Origin: Dactylis glomerata
Taxonomy: Eukaryota > Streptophyta > Magnoliopsida > Poales > Poaceae
Length of the DNA: 64,000 nt
Direction of reading: 5' to 3'
Assembly: GCA_007115705.1 (NCBI GenBank)
Contig: QXEO01001579.1
Location: 372,001 to 436,000 of the forward strand
Shown: positions 1 through 10,449 of the stretch, piece after piece
Position numbering within the stretch: the first letter of the stretch is position 1
Layout: every line of letters begins with the position of its first letter
The notes under the pieces: generated by a model
Seen by the model: only the letters and a program-made list of their open reading frames with translations
What the model was told of the DNA's origin: nothing
The model's database searches: none
Made by a program: the position numbers and the translations under genes

Positions 1-1878
1 TTAGATAAAAGTTAGAAAGTTGTGTATCTGGGGCATCGTCGATTTCTTCCGCCTAGATATCAATTAAGGAAAAAAAGGCAAGCATTTCAATGGTGAGGCA
101 AAAGTCTAGAGCAAGAATAAATGTCATACTGATGATGATGTATTTGATATGGTCAAAGATTTAAAAGTAATCTTTGGAAAGGGTCCTGGCAAACAACCTG
201 TTCCAAATAACGATAGCAGACACACACCCATGTGGAACAAAAAAGCTATATTTTGGGAGCTACCCTATTGGAAATTCCTAGAGGTCCGCTCTGCAATCGA
301 TATGATGCACGTGACTAAGAATCTTTGTGTGAACCTGATAGGCTTCTTGGGCTTGTATTGGAAGAGAAAAGATACACCAGAAGCACGTCAGGACCAGCAC
401 TGTATGAAAGGAAGACACGACATGCATCCAGAGGATTTTCAGGGTCGTGCGAGCTACGCTCTTAGCAAAGAAGAGACGGAAATACTTTTTGAATGCCTGA
501 GCAGTATCAAGGTCCCATCTGGCTTCTCGTCGAATATAAAGAGAATAATAAATATGGCAGAGGAAAATTCCAAAACCAAAAGTCTCATGACTATCACGTG
601 CTTATGACGCAATTGCTTTCGGTTGCATTGAGGGGGATTCTACCAGAAAATGTTTGAGTACCCATTGTGATGCTATGAGCATTCCTCAATGCAATTTCTC
701 AGAAGGTAATCAATCCAGAAAGTCTACCAAGGTTACAAAATGATGTGGTCCAATATCTTGTCAGCTTCGAGTTGGTGTTCCCACCGTCCTTCTTCAATAT
801 TATGACGCATCTGCTAGTTCACCTAGTCGAAGAGATTGCCATTCTCAGTCCTGTATTTCTGCACAATATGCTCCCCTTTGAGAGGTTCATGGGAGTCTTA
901 AAGAAATATGTTCATAACCGTGCTAGGCCAGAAGGAAGCATCTCCAAGGGCTATCTAAGAGAGGAGGTCATTGAGTTTTGTGTTGACTTTGTTTCTGACC
1001 TTAACTCGATTGGTCTTCCTCAATCGCGGCATGAGGGGAGACTGAGTGGAAAAGGCACACTAGGAATGAAATCAACAGTATGTATGGACGGACATTCTTT
1101 GAGTGAAGCACACTATACAGTTTTACAAAATTCCACATTGGCGGATCCGTATATCGAGCGACACAAGAATATTGTACGCTCAGACAACCCAGGGCAGTCT
1201 GACCCTGGATTACATAGTTCCACATGTGAGTTTCGGCGGTTGGTTGCAAACACTTCTCTTAAGTTCTATATGTTAGCCAGGAAATCATCTTTGACTATCT
1301 TAACTTTCCAAGGGTATGAGATAAATAGGAATACATTTTACACGATCGCCCAAGATAAAAAGAGCACCAACCAAAACAGTGGTGTCCGCTCTGATGCAGC
1401 AAATAACAATGGGAGAAAGGACACATATTATGGTTACATATAGGAGATATGGGAACTTGTCTATGGACTGTCTTTTAAGGTCCCTTTGTTTCGGTGCAAA
1501 TGGGTCAAGCTGACAGGAGGCGGTGTAAAGGTGGACCAGCAGTACGGAATGATAATGGTGCATCTCAACAATCTTGGGTATAGAGACGAACCATTCGTCC
1601 TAGCCAATGATGTCGCTTAGGTTTTCTACATGAAGGACATATCTACCAAACCGAGAAAATGAAAAGATAAGCAAATGAATAGATCATACGATGAGCCAAA
1701 GTGCCACATAGTTATTTCAGGGAAAAGAATCATCGTGGGAGTGGGGGACAAGACAGACATGTCACAAAATTATAACAAGTTTGATGAAATTCCGCCCTTC
1801 AGAGTGAACGACCCAAGCATCCTCTTAAATAATGAAGATACTCCATGGTTTCGGTGCAGAAGAAAACCCCAACACTAG
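1..1878 (+). pseudogene. CACTA (En/Spm-like) transposase, decayed and 5' truncated by window edge
   Basis: Translations on + match a plant CACTA transposase. Positions 149-607 hold the end of the TNP2-like domain (WNKKAIFWELPYWKFLEVR, then IDMMHVTKNLCVN). Positions 745-1020 match the DUF4218 region (FPPSFFNIMTHLLVHLVEEI, LPFERFMGVLKKYV). Positions 1300-1650 match the DUF4216 region (GYEINRNTFYTIAQD, LFRCKWVKLTGGGVKVD). The C-terminal stretch is at 1675-1878. The protein would bind CACTA ends and move the element in the nucleus. It is dead: the frame shifts near 590, and stops lie near 655, at 1441-1443, at 1618-1620 and near 1660. Identity as a CACTA transposase is firm from motif order; the subfamily is not determined. 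Confidence 0.85.
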
Positions 1879-2046
1879 ATGGGGATGTTGGTGATGTGTA
1901 ATAATGTATTAACCCTTTTATGTAAATGTATGTAATTATTAAACCTTTTTACCAGGATAATGCTTCTCGAACAATATCTTCATTTAACTGATCTGCTAAT
2001 ATGGATATGAACTGACTCTCAATAGGCAAGAATACTTTTTTGAATT

Positions 2047-2515
2047 GTTAGAATATTTTTTTAGAAAATATAAATGGTTTTGGATTAGTTATTCAAATTC
2101 AAATACTTTTTATGTTGAAAGTTTATCATATTAAAAAATATGCAAAAAAATATTAGTTAATACATTTTAATTGAAAATGGCAAATGGTTAATAGTTAGAA
2201 TAATTTTTTTAGAAAATAGAAAATGGTTTTGGATTAGTTATTCAAATCTAATCATTTTTTATGTTGAAAGATTTATCATATTCAAAAATATGCAAAAACA
2301 ATATTAATTAATACATTTTTAATTGAAAATGGCAAAATAGTTAATAGATTGAATAGTTAGACTAATTATTTTATAAAAAAGAAAATGGTTTTGGATGAGT
2401 TATTCAAATTCAAACACTTTTCATGTTGAAAGTTCTCTTAGATTCAAAAGTATGCATAAGTTATTCAAAAATGTATTCAAAAACATATTCAAATTCATAT
2501 TAAAAAATTCATATT
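2047..2515. repeat. AT-rich tandem repeat, about 150 bp unit, three copies
   Basis: Units begin with GTTAGA at about 2047, 2194 and 2356, so spacing is 147 and 162 bp. Each runs through AAATGGTTTTGGAT, TTATTCAAAT, ATGTTGAAAG and ATATGCA blocks, and the third copy is degenerate. It lies just 3' of the transposase and is probably CACTA non-coding sequence. No ORF of note. Confidence 0.75.
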
Positions 2516-2554
2516 CAAATTACATCTGGAATTTTTTTGGCTTTGGCGCGCATT

Positions 2555-2680
2555 TATTTAGCCCTTTAGTCCGGGTTCAAGCCACCAATCGGGACTAAAT
2601 GGGGGGCTAGGGCGTGAACTCGAACCACCGCCCAAAACTCTTTAGTCCCGGTTGATGGTTTGAACCGGGACTAAAGACCT
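2555..2680. repeat. CACTA-type subterminal inverted motifs (TTTAGTCCCGGTT)
   Basis: Two inverted pairs are visible: TTTAGTCCGGGTT with its complement near 2565-2599, and TTTAGTCCCGGTT with AACCGGGACTAAAG at 2641-2676. Motifs of this kind crowd the subterminal regions of grass CACTA elements, where transposase binds. The terminal CACTA itself is not seen, because a Gypsy LTR begins at 2787. Confidence 0.6.
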
Positions 2681-2786
2681 CTTTCTCCTTCTTCCTCACT
2701 CTGCAATTAGCTGAAACCAACGCCCCTAATGCAGAGAACTCGCCGTCGCCAATCGTTGCGGCTAGTGGAATCCGTCGCGCCGCTGT

Positions 2787-3352
2787 TGATGAAGGAATGA
2801 CCCATCGGATCCTCATCTTTGGCATATATGTTTTTGGACCAGGAAGAAGCCTGTCAAAAGGAAGACCGAAGCCTGCGAAGGTGTGCTGGATGCGCGGCCC
2901 ATGAGGTCGAAGCCTAGCGTGCGCCACAAGGACCCGAAGGGGAAGACTTAGTCGTATTCCTGTCAATCTAGGTTTTCACCTACCATGCGATCTGTAACCA
3001 ACTTGGAAAAGGGTCCTGAGACCTAGCCTTCGCATATAAAAGGCTAGGAGGGATCTCCAAGATCGGCCTCAACTCCCTATTCATGCCACCACCGAGTGCT
3101 CACAATCTCGAGTGTTCTTGACTTTTTGCTAGATCCAATCTACGCCATCATTGTAACACCTCGCTATAAACACTACCATAATACAAAGTCAGACAAGCAG
3201 GACATAGGTCTTTACCCTCCGGGGGCTGAACCTAGGTAAACTCTTGTGTGCCCTTGTCCTTGTTTGACTATCGTCGAGTTCGCCAGATCCCATGCTCTCT
3301 CCATAAATCTAAAGCCCTTAAACATGGGCATTGCCGGGGTAGAATCTCGTCA
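2787..3352 (+). repeat. 5' LTR of Tat-like copy 1
   Basis: It starts TGATGAAGGAATGACCC and ends AGAATCTCGTCA directly before a primer binding site. Length is 566 bp. A TATA box lies at 3035-3041. The partner 3' LTR is not in the window, so the start is set by alignment to the LTR at 53781-54263. Confidence 0.75.
3035..3041 (+). promoter_or_regulatory. TATA box of the LTR
   Basis: CGCATATAAAAGGC sits about 310 bp before the LTR end, the usual U3/R position. It would drive transcription to the right into gag. Confidence 0.6.
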
Positions 3353-3371
3353 ATTGGCGCTGACCGTGGGG
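3353..3371 (+). other. Primer binding site
   Basis: ATTGGCGCTGACCGTGGGGA directly follows the LTR end. The same site type (TTGGCGCCGACCGTGGGGA) is found reversed at 53761-53779. This is where a tRNA 3' end would prime minus-strand DNA. Confidence 0.75.
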
Positions 3372-3983
3372 ACGACGGGATATGGATCTACAGGCTCGCT
3401 GGCTCCATCAACCGCCATTGACTCGCCATCAACTCGCCTTCGCTGATCGTCAGCTACTCGCCTTCGCCGATTGTCATTGACTCACCATCACCGATCGCCA
3501 TCAACACGCTGTCATCGGTCGCCATCGCCTCACCGTCATCGGCAGTCATTAACTTCTACCAGCGTTCGACGGGATCTACTTTGGCAACCACTGGAAGGTT
3601 TAGCCTAACAATTGGCATGCTGAACTTCCATGTCGATGATGCCAGCATAAGCAGGTTGCTTCTTGCAGTCGAAACCATCACCCCTGCCGTCGACTGCGCG
3701 TCTTCATCGCTCGCCATCACCCAGCAAGCGCTCGAGGATGACTCCATGTCGGCATCACCGCTGCTACTCCCTGGTGCTGGCCAAGCACTAGAATCATCGG
3801 CTCCCTCCGTCGGATCGAATATCCTTCATGATCCACCACCATCCCTACTGCATCGACTGCGATGCCTACCACTTCGTGGGAAGCGGGGATTTGTCTTCAT
3901 ATGAGATCTCCGGATGCAGAGACCCCTGCGGCAGAACCGCCGCAATCTATCTGACAGTCCGAGTGCCAGAGGTCCCTCAACAT
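3372..3983 (+). other. Leader and start of decayed gag region
   Basis: Positions 3400-3550 hold degenerate repeats of ACTCGCCATCA / TCACCATCACCGATCGCC type. No intact ORF continues into the gag found after 11972. The nested element begins at 3984. Confidence 0.5.
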
Positions 3984-5152
3984 TGATGACCCACAAGTAT
4001 AGGGGGTGTATCGTAGTACTTTTGATAAATAAGAATGTCGAACCCAATGAGGAGCAGAAGGTGTTGACAAGTGGTTTTGATCAATGATTCACTATAAATA
4101 CTAGCAAACTGGTTTTCAGGGATATTTGGTAATGCAAGTAAATAAAGTACGAGTAAATAAAAGACAGTAATAATAATTGCAGCGAGTGGCCCAATCCTTT
4201 CTAGAGCAAAGGACAAGCCGGTTGTGTAACTTATGATGACCAAACGTTCTCGAGGACACACGGGAGTTTCTGTCAAGTGCTTTCGCTTCATACCATTAAA
4301 TAATCTTTATTGGTTTGATAAGTGTTATGGGGGTGAACCTATGCTAGCGCACTACCCTTACTAGGATAAATACGCACTTGTGATTATACCCCTTGCAAGC
4401 ATCCGCAACTACAAGAAAGTAATTAAGATAAATCTAACCACAGCCTTAAACTCTAAGATCCTACGCTCCCTGGTGCCATGGTTTCCCAACGGAGGTTTAG
4501 GTTTCTGTCACTCCAGCAGCCCCACAATTGGTAGCCAAACACACAATGCATCTCACTAGGCCCATAAATGGTGAAGTATCATGTAGTCGACGTTCACATG
4601 ACACCACTAGTGAAATAGCACCACAACAAATAAATATCAAACCATTAAATATTACTCAACATAATTCCACTACTAACAACTTGACTTCTCCCATGTCCTC
4701 AAGAATTAAACGAACTACTCACAAGACATCATATGGATCATAATCAGAGGTGAAATAATGGTAAATAACAATCTGAACATAAACCTTAATTCAACGGTTC
4801 CACTTAATAGCATCAACCACAAGAGTAATCAACACCGGGAAAGTTTCCCCTAAGAATTTGACAAAATTCAACTCAAGATGTTATAGCGGGACGGTGTGGT
4901 GATGACGGAGATGAAGGTGCTGGTGATGAGGATGATGGTGATGATGATCCCGATGAAGTCTGGCGCGATGATGATGACGATGGCGACGATCTCCCTTCTC
5001 CGGGAAGGAATTTCCCCGACAGATTTCTGCCTACCGGAGAGCTTTTCTCTCTCTGGTATTTTCCGCCCCGCAGAGGCGGCGGTGTTTATCTCTGAGCCCC
5101 CCCTTGACTTAGGTTTTCGGGGACGATGAAATACGTGAAGGGGCAATGACAG
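3984..5152 (-). repeat. 3' LTR, truncated at its upstream end
   Basis: It aligns with 10450 to about 11612 of the 5' LTR from TGATGACCCACAAGTATAGG onward. Similarity stops near 5152, after GAAATACGTGAAGGGGCAATGACAG. The missing 354 bp are the U3 start; the PPT next to it is gone too. Confidence 0.85.
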
Positions 5153-5282
5153 CACGTGAGACCGAGCGTTGCTCTTCTTCTATCTCCTCTTTCTCGGTTT
5201 CACTCCCGACCTCCTTTGGCTCGAGGTCTTGGTGATCATCTCCTGAAGGCATCTTCTCCTTGTCATTGCTTGTAGAGTCCAT
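5153..5282 (-). pseudogene. Start of the extra ORF downstream of pol, cut off by deletion
   Basis: An ATG at 5282 on - opens a reading frame of charged residues (MDSTSNDKEKMPSGDDHQ, then runs of E and K). It continues to the breakpoint at about 5152 and then reads into LTR sequence. Athila elements carry an additional ORF at this position after integrase, often called env-like. Only about 43 codons remain, so no domain can be recognised. Confidence 0.5.
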
Positions 5283-5377
5283 GGTGCTCCTAAAACTGAG
5301 ATCAACTCCTGACAGAAACAGCTCGAAACGAAAACACGATGAGAAAATGATATACAGACCTCGGGCAATCCGGGGGG

Positions 5378-5503
5378 TTATATAGGCGAAAATTAAACAT
5401 CGAGGTGAAATCACAGGAGGAAACCGGGACGGAAATGAGCTCCGGGGTGCTCTCACCACAGGGCGGCGTAGCCTGGAGTGGGCCCGCGCCCCCTGGTGGT
5501 GAG
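5378..5503 (-). promoter_or_regulatory. Internal LTR-like promoter module ahead of the extra ORF
   Basis: On -, a hairpin at 5452-5503 (arms CTCACCAC and GTGGTGAG, GC-rich loop) is followed after about 68 bp by CGCCTATATAACC (TATA at 5378-5384). The ATG at 5282 lies about 100 bp further. The same hairpin-TATA arrangement occurs in the LTR promoters at 29297-29391, 37349-37443, 54673-54767, 61318-61412 and 63470-63567. It looks like a separate promoter for the 3' ORF. Confidence 0.5.
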
Positions 5504-5617
5504 GACACTCCGGACTCCGTCTCCTGCCCATTTTTGTCTTGTGATTTTTCATATTTAATATAAAAAAAATATTAATGGAAAAGTTTAACGCGAACCTTTC
5601 CTGACTAGAACTGTTAC

Positions 5618-8600
5618 CTATTCGAAAACGAACTCTGCAGGTTCCTGCATATTGTCCTGGATGAATTCTTCCAGAGTCACTGTTTGAATAACATCAACAT
5701 CTTCATTATAAGAATCTCCACCAATATAATGTTTGAGTCTTTGCCCATTCACCACTTGTGTAGTGTTGTCTTTTAACGAAGCAATCTTTATCGCGCCAGA
5801 GCGGTACACCTCTTCAATAACATAGGGTCCTTCTCATTTTGAGAGTAATTTTCCTCCAAAAAATCTGAGACGGGACCTATACAATAGAACTTTCTCACCA
5901 ACAAGAAACTCTCTCTTAAGAATTCTCTTATCATGCCATTGCTTGACTTTCTCTTTGGAAAGTCTGGCATTCTCGTAAGCTTTGTTTCTCCACTCATCTA
6001 AAGAACTCAAATCTAACAACCTTTTCTTACCGGCGAGTTTAAAATCCCTATTAAGCTCTTTCACTGCCCAAAAAGCTTTGTGTTCTAATTCTAAGGGCAA
6101 GTGACACGCTTTTCCGTAAACCATCTTGTAGGGAGACATGCCCATGTGGTTTTTATAAGCAGTTCTATAAGCCCATAAAGCATCGTTTAACTTGCTAGCC
6201 CAGTTTTTCCTAGATCTATTTACAGTCTTCTGCAAGATAGACTTGATCTCTCTATTTGAAAGCTCTACCTGCCCACTAGTTTGGGGATGATAAGCAGAAG
6301 CAATTCTATGATTAACGTTATATCTAGCAAGAGTTTTTCTAAAACCACCGTGAATAAAATGAGAACCTCCGTCAGTCATATGATATCTAGGTACTCCAAA
6401 CCTAGGAAAAATAACATCCTTAAGCATTTTTAACGAGGTCTCACCATCGGCACTCTTTGTAGGTATGGCTTCTACCCACTTGGTAACATAATCAACAACA
6501 ACAAGTATATGAGTATAACCTTTTGAAGGAGGAAAAGGACCCATAAAGTCAAATCCCCAACAATCAAATGGTTCAATAACAAGAGTGTAACTCATAGGCA
6601 TTTCATTACGTCTAGAAATATTACCTACTCTTTGACATTCATCACAAGATAAAACATACTTCCTAGCATCTTTAAGAACGGTTGGCCAATAAAAACCTGA
6701 TTGTAGAACCTTTTGTGCAGTTCTATCTCCAGCATGATGTCCTCCATAAGCACTACCATGGCATTTTCTCAATATTTCTTGTTGCTCATATTCTGGAACA
6801 CATCTTTGCATAATACCATCAATTCCTTCTTTATATAAGTGTGGGTCATCACAAAAGTAATGCCTCGGGTCGTAAAATAATTTTCTTCTTTTCTGAGCTG
6901 TAAAAGTTGGAGGCAAATACTTGGAAATAATAAAGTTAGCATAATCAACATACCAAGGATTCTCTCGTGAAGTTACATTTATCGAAGCCAACTGTTCATT
7001 TGGAAAACTATCATTAACAGGAACATGATCAAAAGAAACGTTTTCCAATCTAGACAAATTGTCAGCAACAGGATTTTCAGCACCTTTTCTATCTACAATA
7101 TGCAAATCAAACTCTTGTAAAAGCAACACCCATCTAATAAGCCTAGGCTTAGCATCCTTCTTTGACATAAGATATCTAATAGCAGCGTGATCAGTATGAA
7201 TAGTAAATTTAGAATCAACAATGTGAGGTCTAAACTTATCACATGCAAAAACAACAGCAAGAAACTCTTTCTCAGTAGTAGCATAATTCTTCTGAGCAGC
7301 ATCAAGAGTCTTACTAGCATAATGAATAACATTCAACTTCTTATCTACGCGCTGTCCAAGAATAGCACCAACAACAAAATCACTAGCATCACACATAATT
7401 TCAAAGGGTAAATTCCAATCAGGTGGTTGAATAATAGGAGCAGTAGTTAAAGCCTTCTTAAGAGTTTCAAAAGCTTCCTTACAATCACCATCAAAAACAA
7501 GTGGTACATCTTTTTGAAGAAGATTAGTAAGAGGCTTTGAAATCTTAGAGAAATCTTTAATAAACCTCCTACAGAAACCAGCATGACCAAGAATACTACG
7601 AATACCTTTAACATCTCTAGGACAGGGCATTTTCTCAATTGATTCAACCTTTGCTCTATCAACTTCGATACCTCTTTTGGAGATTTTATGTCCGAGAACA
7701 ATTCCTTCATTCACCATAATGTGGCATTTCTCCCAATTTAGAACAAGATTAGTTTCTTCACACCTCTGCAAAACTTTATCAAGATTGTGCAAACAATTAT
7801 CAAATGAAGTTTCATAGACGGAAAAATCATCCATGAAAACCTCCACAATTTCTTCACAAAACCCATGAAAAATAGCAGACATGCATCTTTTAAAAGTAGC
7901 AGGAGCATTGCACAAACCAAACGGCATACGTCTATAAGCATAAGTTCCATAAGGACAAGTAAAAGTGGTTTTCTCTTGATCTTGCTTTTTAACAGCAATC
8001 TGAGAGAAACCGGAATAACCATCAAGAAAACAAAAATGAGTCTTCTTAGATAACCTCTCTAGCATTTGATCTATAAACGGTAAAGGATAATATTTTTTTT
8101 TAGTAACTTTGTTTACCTTTCTAAAATCAATGCACATCCTATAACCAACTACTACCCTTTGAGGAATAATCTCATTATTCTCATTAGGCACAACAGCGAT
8201 ACCTCCTTTCTTAGGAACACAATGAACAGGACTAACCCATCTACTATCAGCAATAGGATAAATAATACCAGCATCAAGGAGCTTCAATACCTCATTTCTT
8301 ACCACTTCCTTCATCTTGGGAATTAAGCAGCGTTGATGTTCAACAATTGGCTTTGCATCTTCCTCCATGTTAATAGCATGCTGACATATAGTAGGAGAAA
8401 TCCCTTTCAAATCATCAAGAGTATATCCCATAGCTCCTCGGTGTTTCCTCAATATTTCCAATAACCTTTCTTCTTCCATTCCTAAAAGTTTAGAACAGAT
8501 AATAATAGGATATATTTTCTTATCATCTATATAAGCATACTTAAGATCATCAGGTAAAGGTTTTAATTCAAAAACAGGATCTTCCTTAGGTGGCAAAGTG

Positions 8601-9271
8601 GTACCAAGATCATCCACAGGTAAATTGTGCTTAATCAACGATGGTTGATGAAGAAGAATATCGTCAATCTCTTCTCTTTCCTTCCTAAAAACATCACTTT
8701 CATGGTCCTCCATAAATTGCTGCAAAGCATTATTAGGAGCAAGAGCAATAGAGGCAAGTTGTTCAACTCGAAAATTTTCATTAGGCAATTCATTTTCATA
8801 AGGAGCTTTAGCAAACTTAGAAAAATTAAACTCATAAGACTCTCCATCAAACTGAGTCACCACTTTCTCCTTCTTACAATCTATCACAGCACTACAGGTA
8901 TTCAAAAAGGGTCTACCAAAAATAATAGGACAAGTTTCACTAACTTCAGTACCAAGTATAAGAAAATCAGTAGGGTATTTAGTCTTACCACACAAAACTT
9001 CCACATCTCGAACAATACCAAGTGGAGAGATAGTTTGTCTATTAGCAAGCTGAATAACCACTTCAATCTCCTCCAATTCACAAGGGGCAATTTCATGCAT
9101 AATTTCTCTGTAAAGCTCTAAAGGAATAGCACTTGTACTTGCACCGATGTCACATAAACCATAATAGCAATGATCGCCAATCCTGATAGAAATAACAGGA
9201 ACACTTGCTTTCCTAGGCCTACTAGGATGTGAAACAATGTTAGAAGCATCTTCAAAAGACAATATGTTCAT
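5618..9271 (-). pseudogene. pol: Gypsy pol polyprotein: protease, RT, RNase H, integrase
   Basis: An open frame of 1145 codons runs from ATG at 9271 to a TGA at 5834-5836. The same frame then continues to a stop at 5618. Aspartic protease: CDIGAS at residue 40-45. RT: MPFGLCNAPATFKRCM and the catalytic FMDD near residue 478. RNase H lies at about 630-735 (IHTDHAAIRYLM). Integrase has an HHCC zinc finger at about 832-877, then D (GFDFMG, near 905), D (MTDGGSHF) and E (SGQVELSNREIK, near 1000). The C-terminal part ends in the usual VNGQRLKHY, which lies beyond the TGA. That stop sits where related proteins have Trp (TGG to TGA). Otherwise nearly intact, and the only Gypsy RT in the window. Confidence 0.93.
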
Positions 9272-10328
9272 CTCCTATATTTTTAGTAACAAGGTCCTTC
9301 ACTATGGCCACAGGAGACTTAATAGTAATTTGCTCATCAGGTTCTACAGCTTTCTTGGTACTTTTATTAAGCACGCTTATCAAAGTGGAATGCTCCTTTA
9401 CCTTAGCAGGGAAAGGTGTTTTCTCAAAATAAGGTTCAGGCAAAATGCGATCAACAGTACAAACTTCAGTTGTTGTAGCAGAAATATGACTAACAGAACC
9501 TTTATAAGGCGCATGATATTTGTTCCAATCTTTCTTTGGAACATCAATATAAGAGGCAAAAGCCTTAAAACAGTTAGCAAGAATCTGAGATTCAAGACCA
9601 TAAACAGTGCTAACATTATGAAAGTCATCAGTTCCCATAAAAGCTTTAATGCATTCATAATCATAATTTATACCTGACCTCCTACCTTTGTCGTTCTCCC
9701 ATTCTTCAGTATTTTCTTGAATATGATCAAGAAGATCCCACTTAGCTTCTTCTTTCATGTGCGTAAATGATCCAGAGCAGGAAGCATCCAATAAATCCTT
9801 ATCGTGAAGAGTAAGCCTCGCATAAAAGTTATTAATAATAATGTTGCTGGGAAGCTCATGAGTGGGGCATTTGAGCATTAGTGACTTCAATCTCCCCCAT
9901 GCTTGGGCAATACTCTCTCCATCATGAGGCCAAAAGTTATATATTCGATTACGATCTTTATGAATTTCACTTGGAGGATAAAATTTGGAATAAAAGAGAG
10001 GTAAAATTTCCTCCCAGACAATAGATGGACCATCCTTTAGCAGCTGATACCACTCCTCAGCTCTGCCTTTCAGTGATACAGAGAATAGCTTCCTATTAAC
10101 CTGGCTTGATGAAATACCTGCACACTTGAATAACTCGCATAATTCATGTATAAAGAGTAAATGATCACCCGGATGGACAGTTCCATCTCATGAATAGCAG
10201 TTATTCATAACTTGTTCAACAATTTTTATAGGTATTTTAAAAGGATCTAATTGAGCAGGTGGTGGTGGTTCATCCACAACAGTGGTAGCAGTGTTCCCAA
10301 ATAGGAAACCAAATGGAGAACTCTCCAT
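9252..10328 (-). pseudogene. gag: Gypsy gag (capsid) gene
   Basis: The start ATG at 10328 (MESSPFGFLFGNTATT) follows the PBS by about 90 bp. The frame meets a TGA at 10188-10190 and continues in the same frame to 9252. The core has the Retrotrans_gag pattern (KLFSVSLKGRAEEWYQLL, then FYPPSEIHKDRNRIYNF and LPSNIIINNFYARL). Gag would form the virus-like particle in the cytoplasm. The stop looks like another Trp to TGA change. At the 3' end the frame closes at 9252-9254 while pol is open in another frame from 9271; an extra T in TTTTGA explains the shift. Confidence 0.88.
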
Positions 10329-10420
10329 AGCAAAATAAAATAAAAATAAAAGATAGAAATAAAAACAATACTCACAGCGACGGTTACCTTTACAAATTCC
10401 ACTCTTCAATAGCGCTTCAC

Positions 10421-10438
10421 TCCCCGGCAACAGCGCCA
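10421..10438 (-). other. Primer binding site
   Basis: On - it reads TGGCGCTGTTGCCGGGGA, 11 bp after the LTR end. The identical 18-mer is the PBS of the element at 28236-37683. Confidence 0.8.
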
Positions 10439-10449
10439 GAAAATAGTCT

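Noticed and set aside
4896..5129. Met-rich + strand frame (and its near copy at 11344-11577)
   Set aside because: It lies inside the LTR in both copies and is caused by ATG/GAT-rich repeats in the LTR; the sense strand is the other one.
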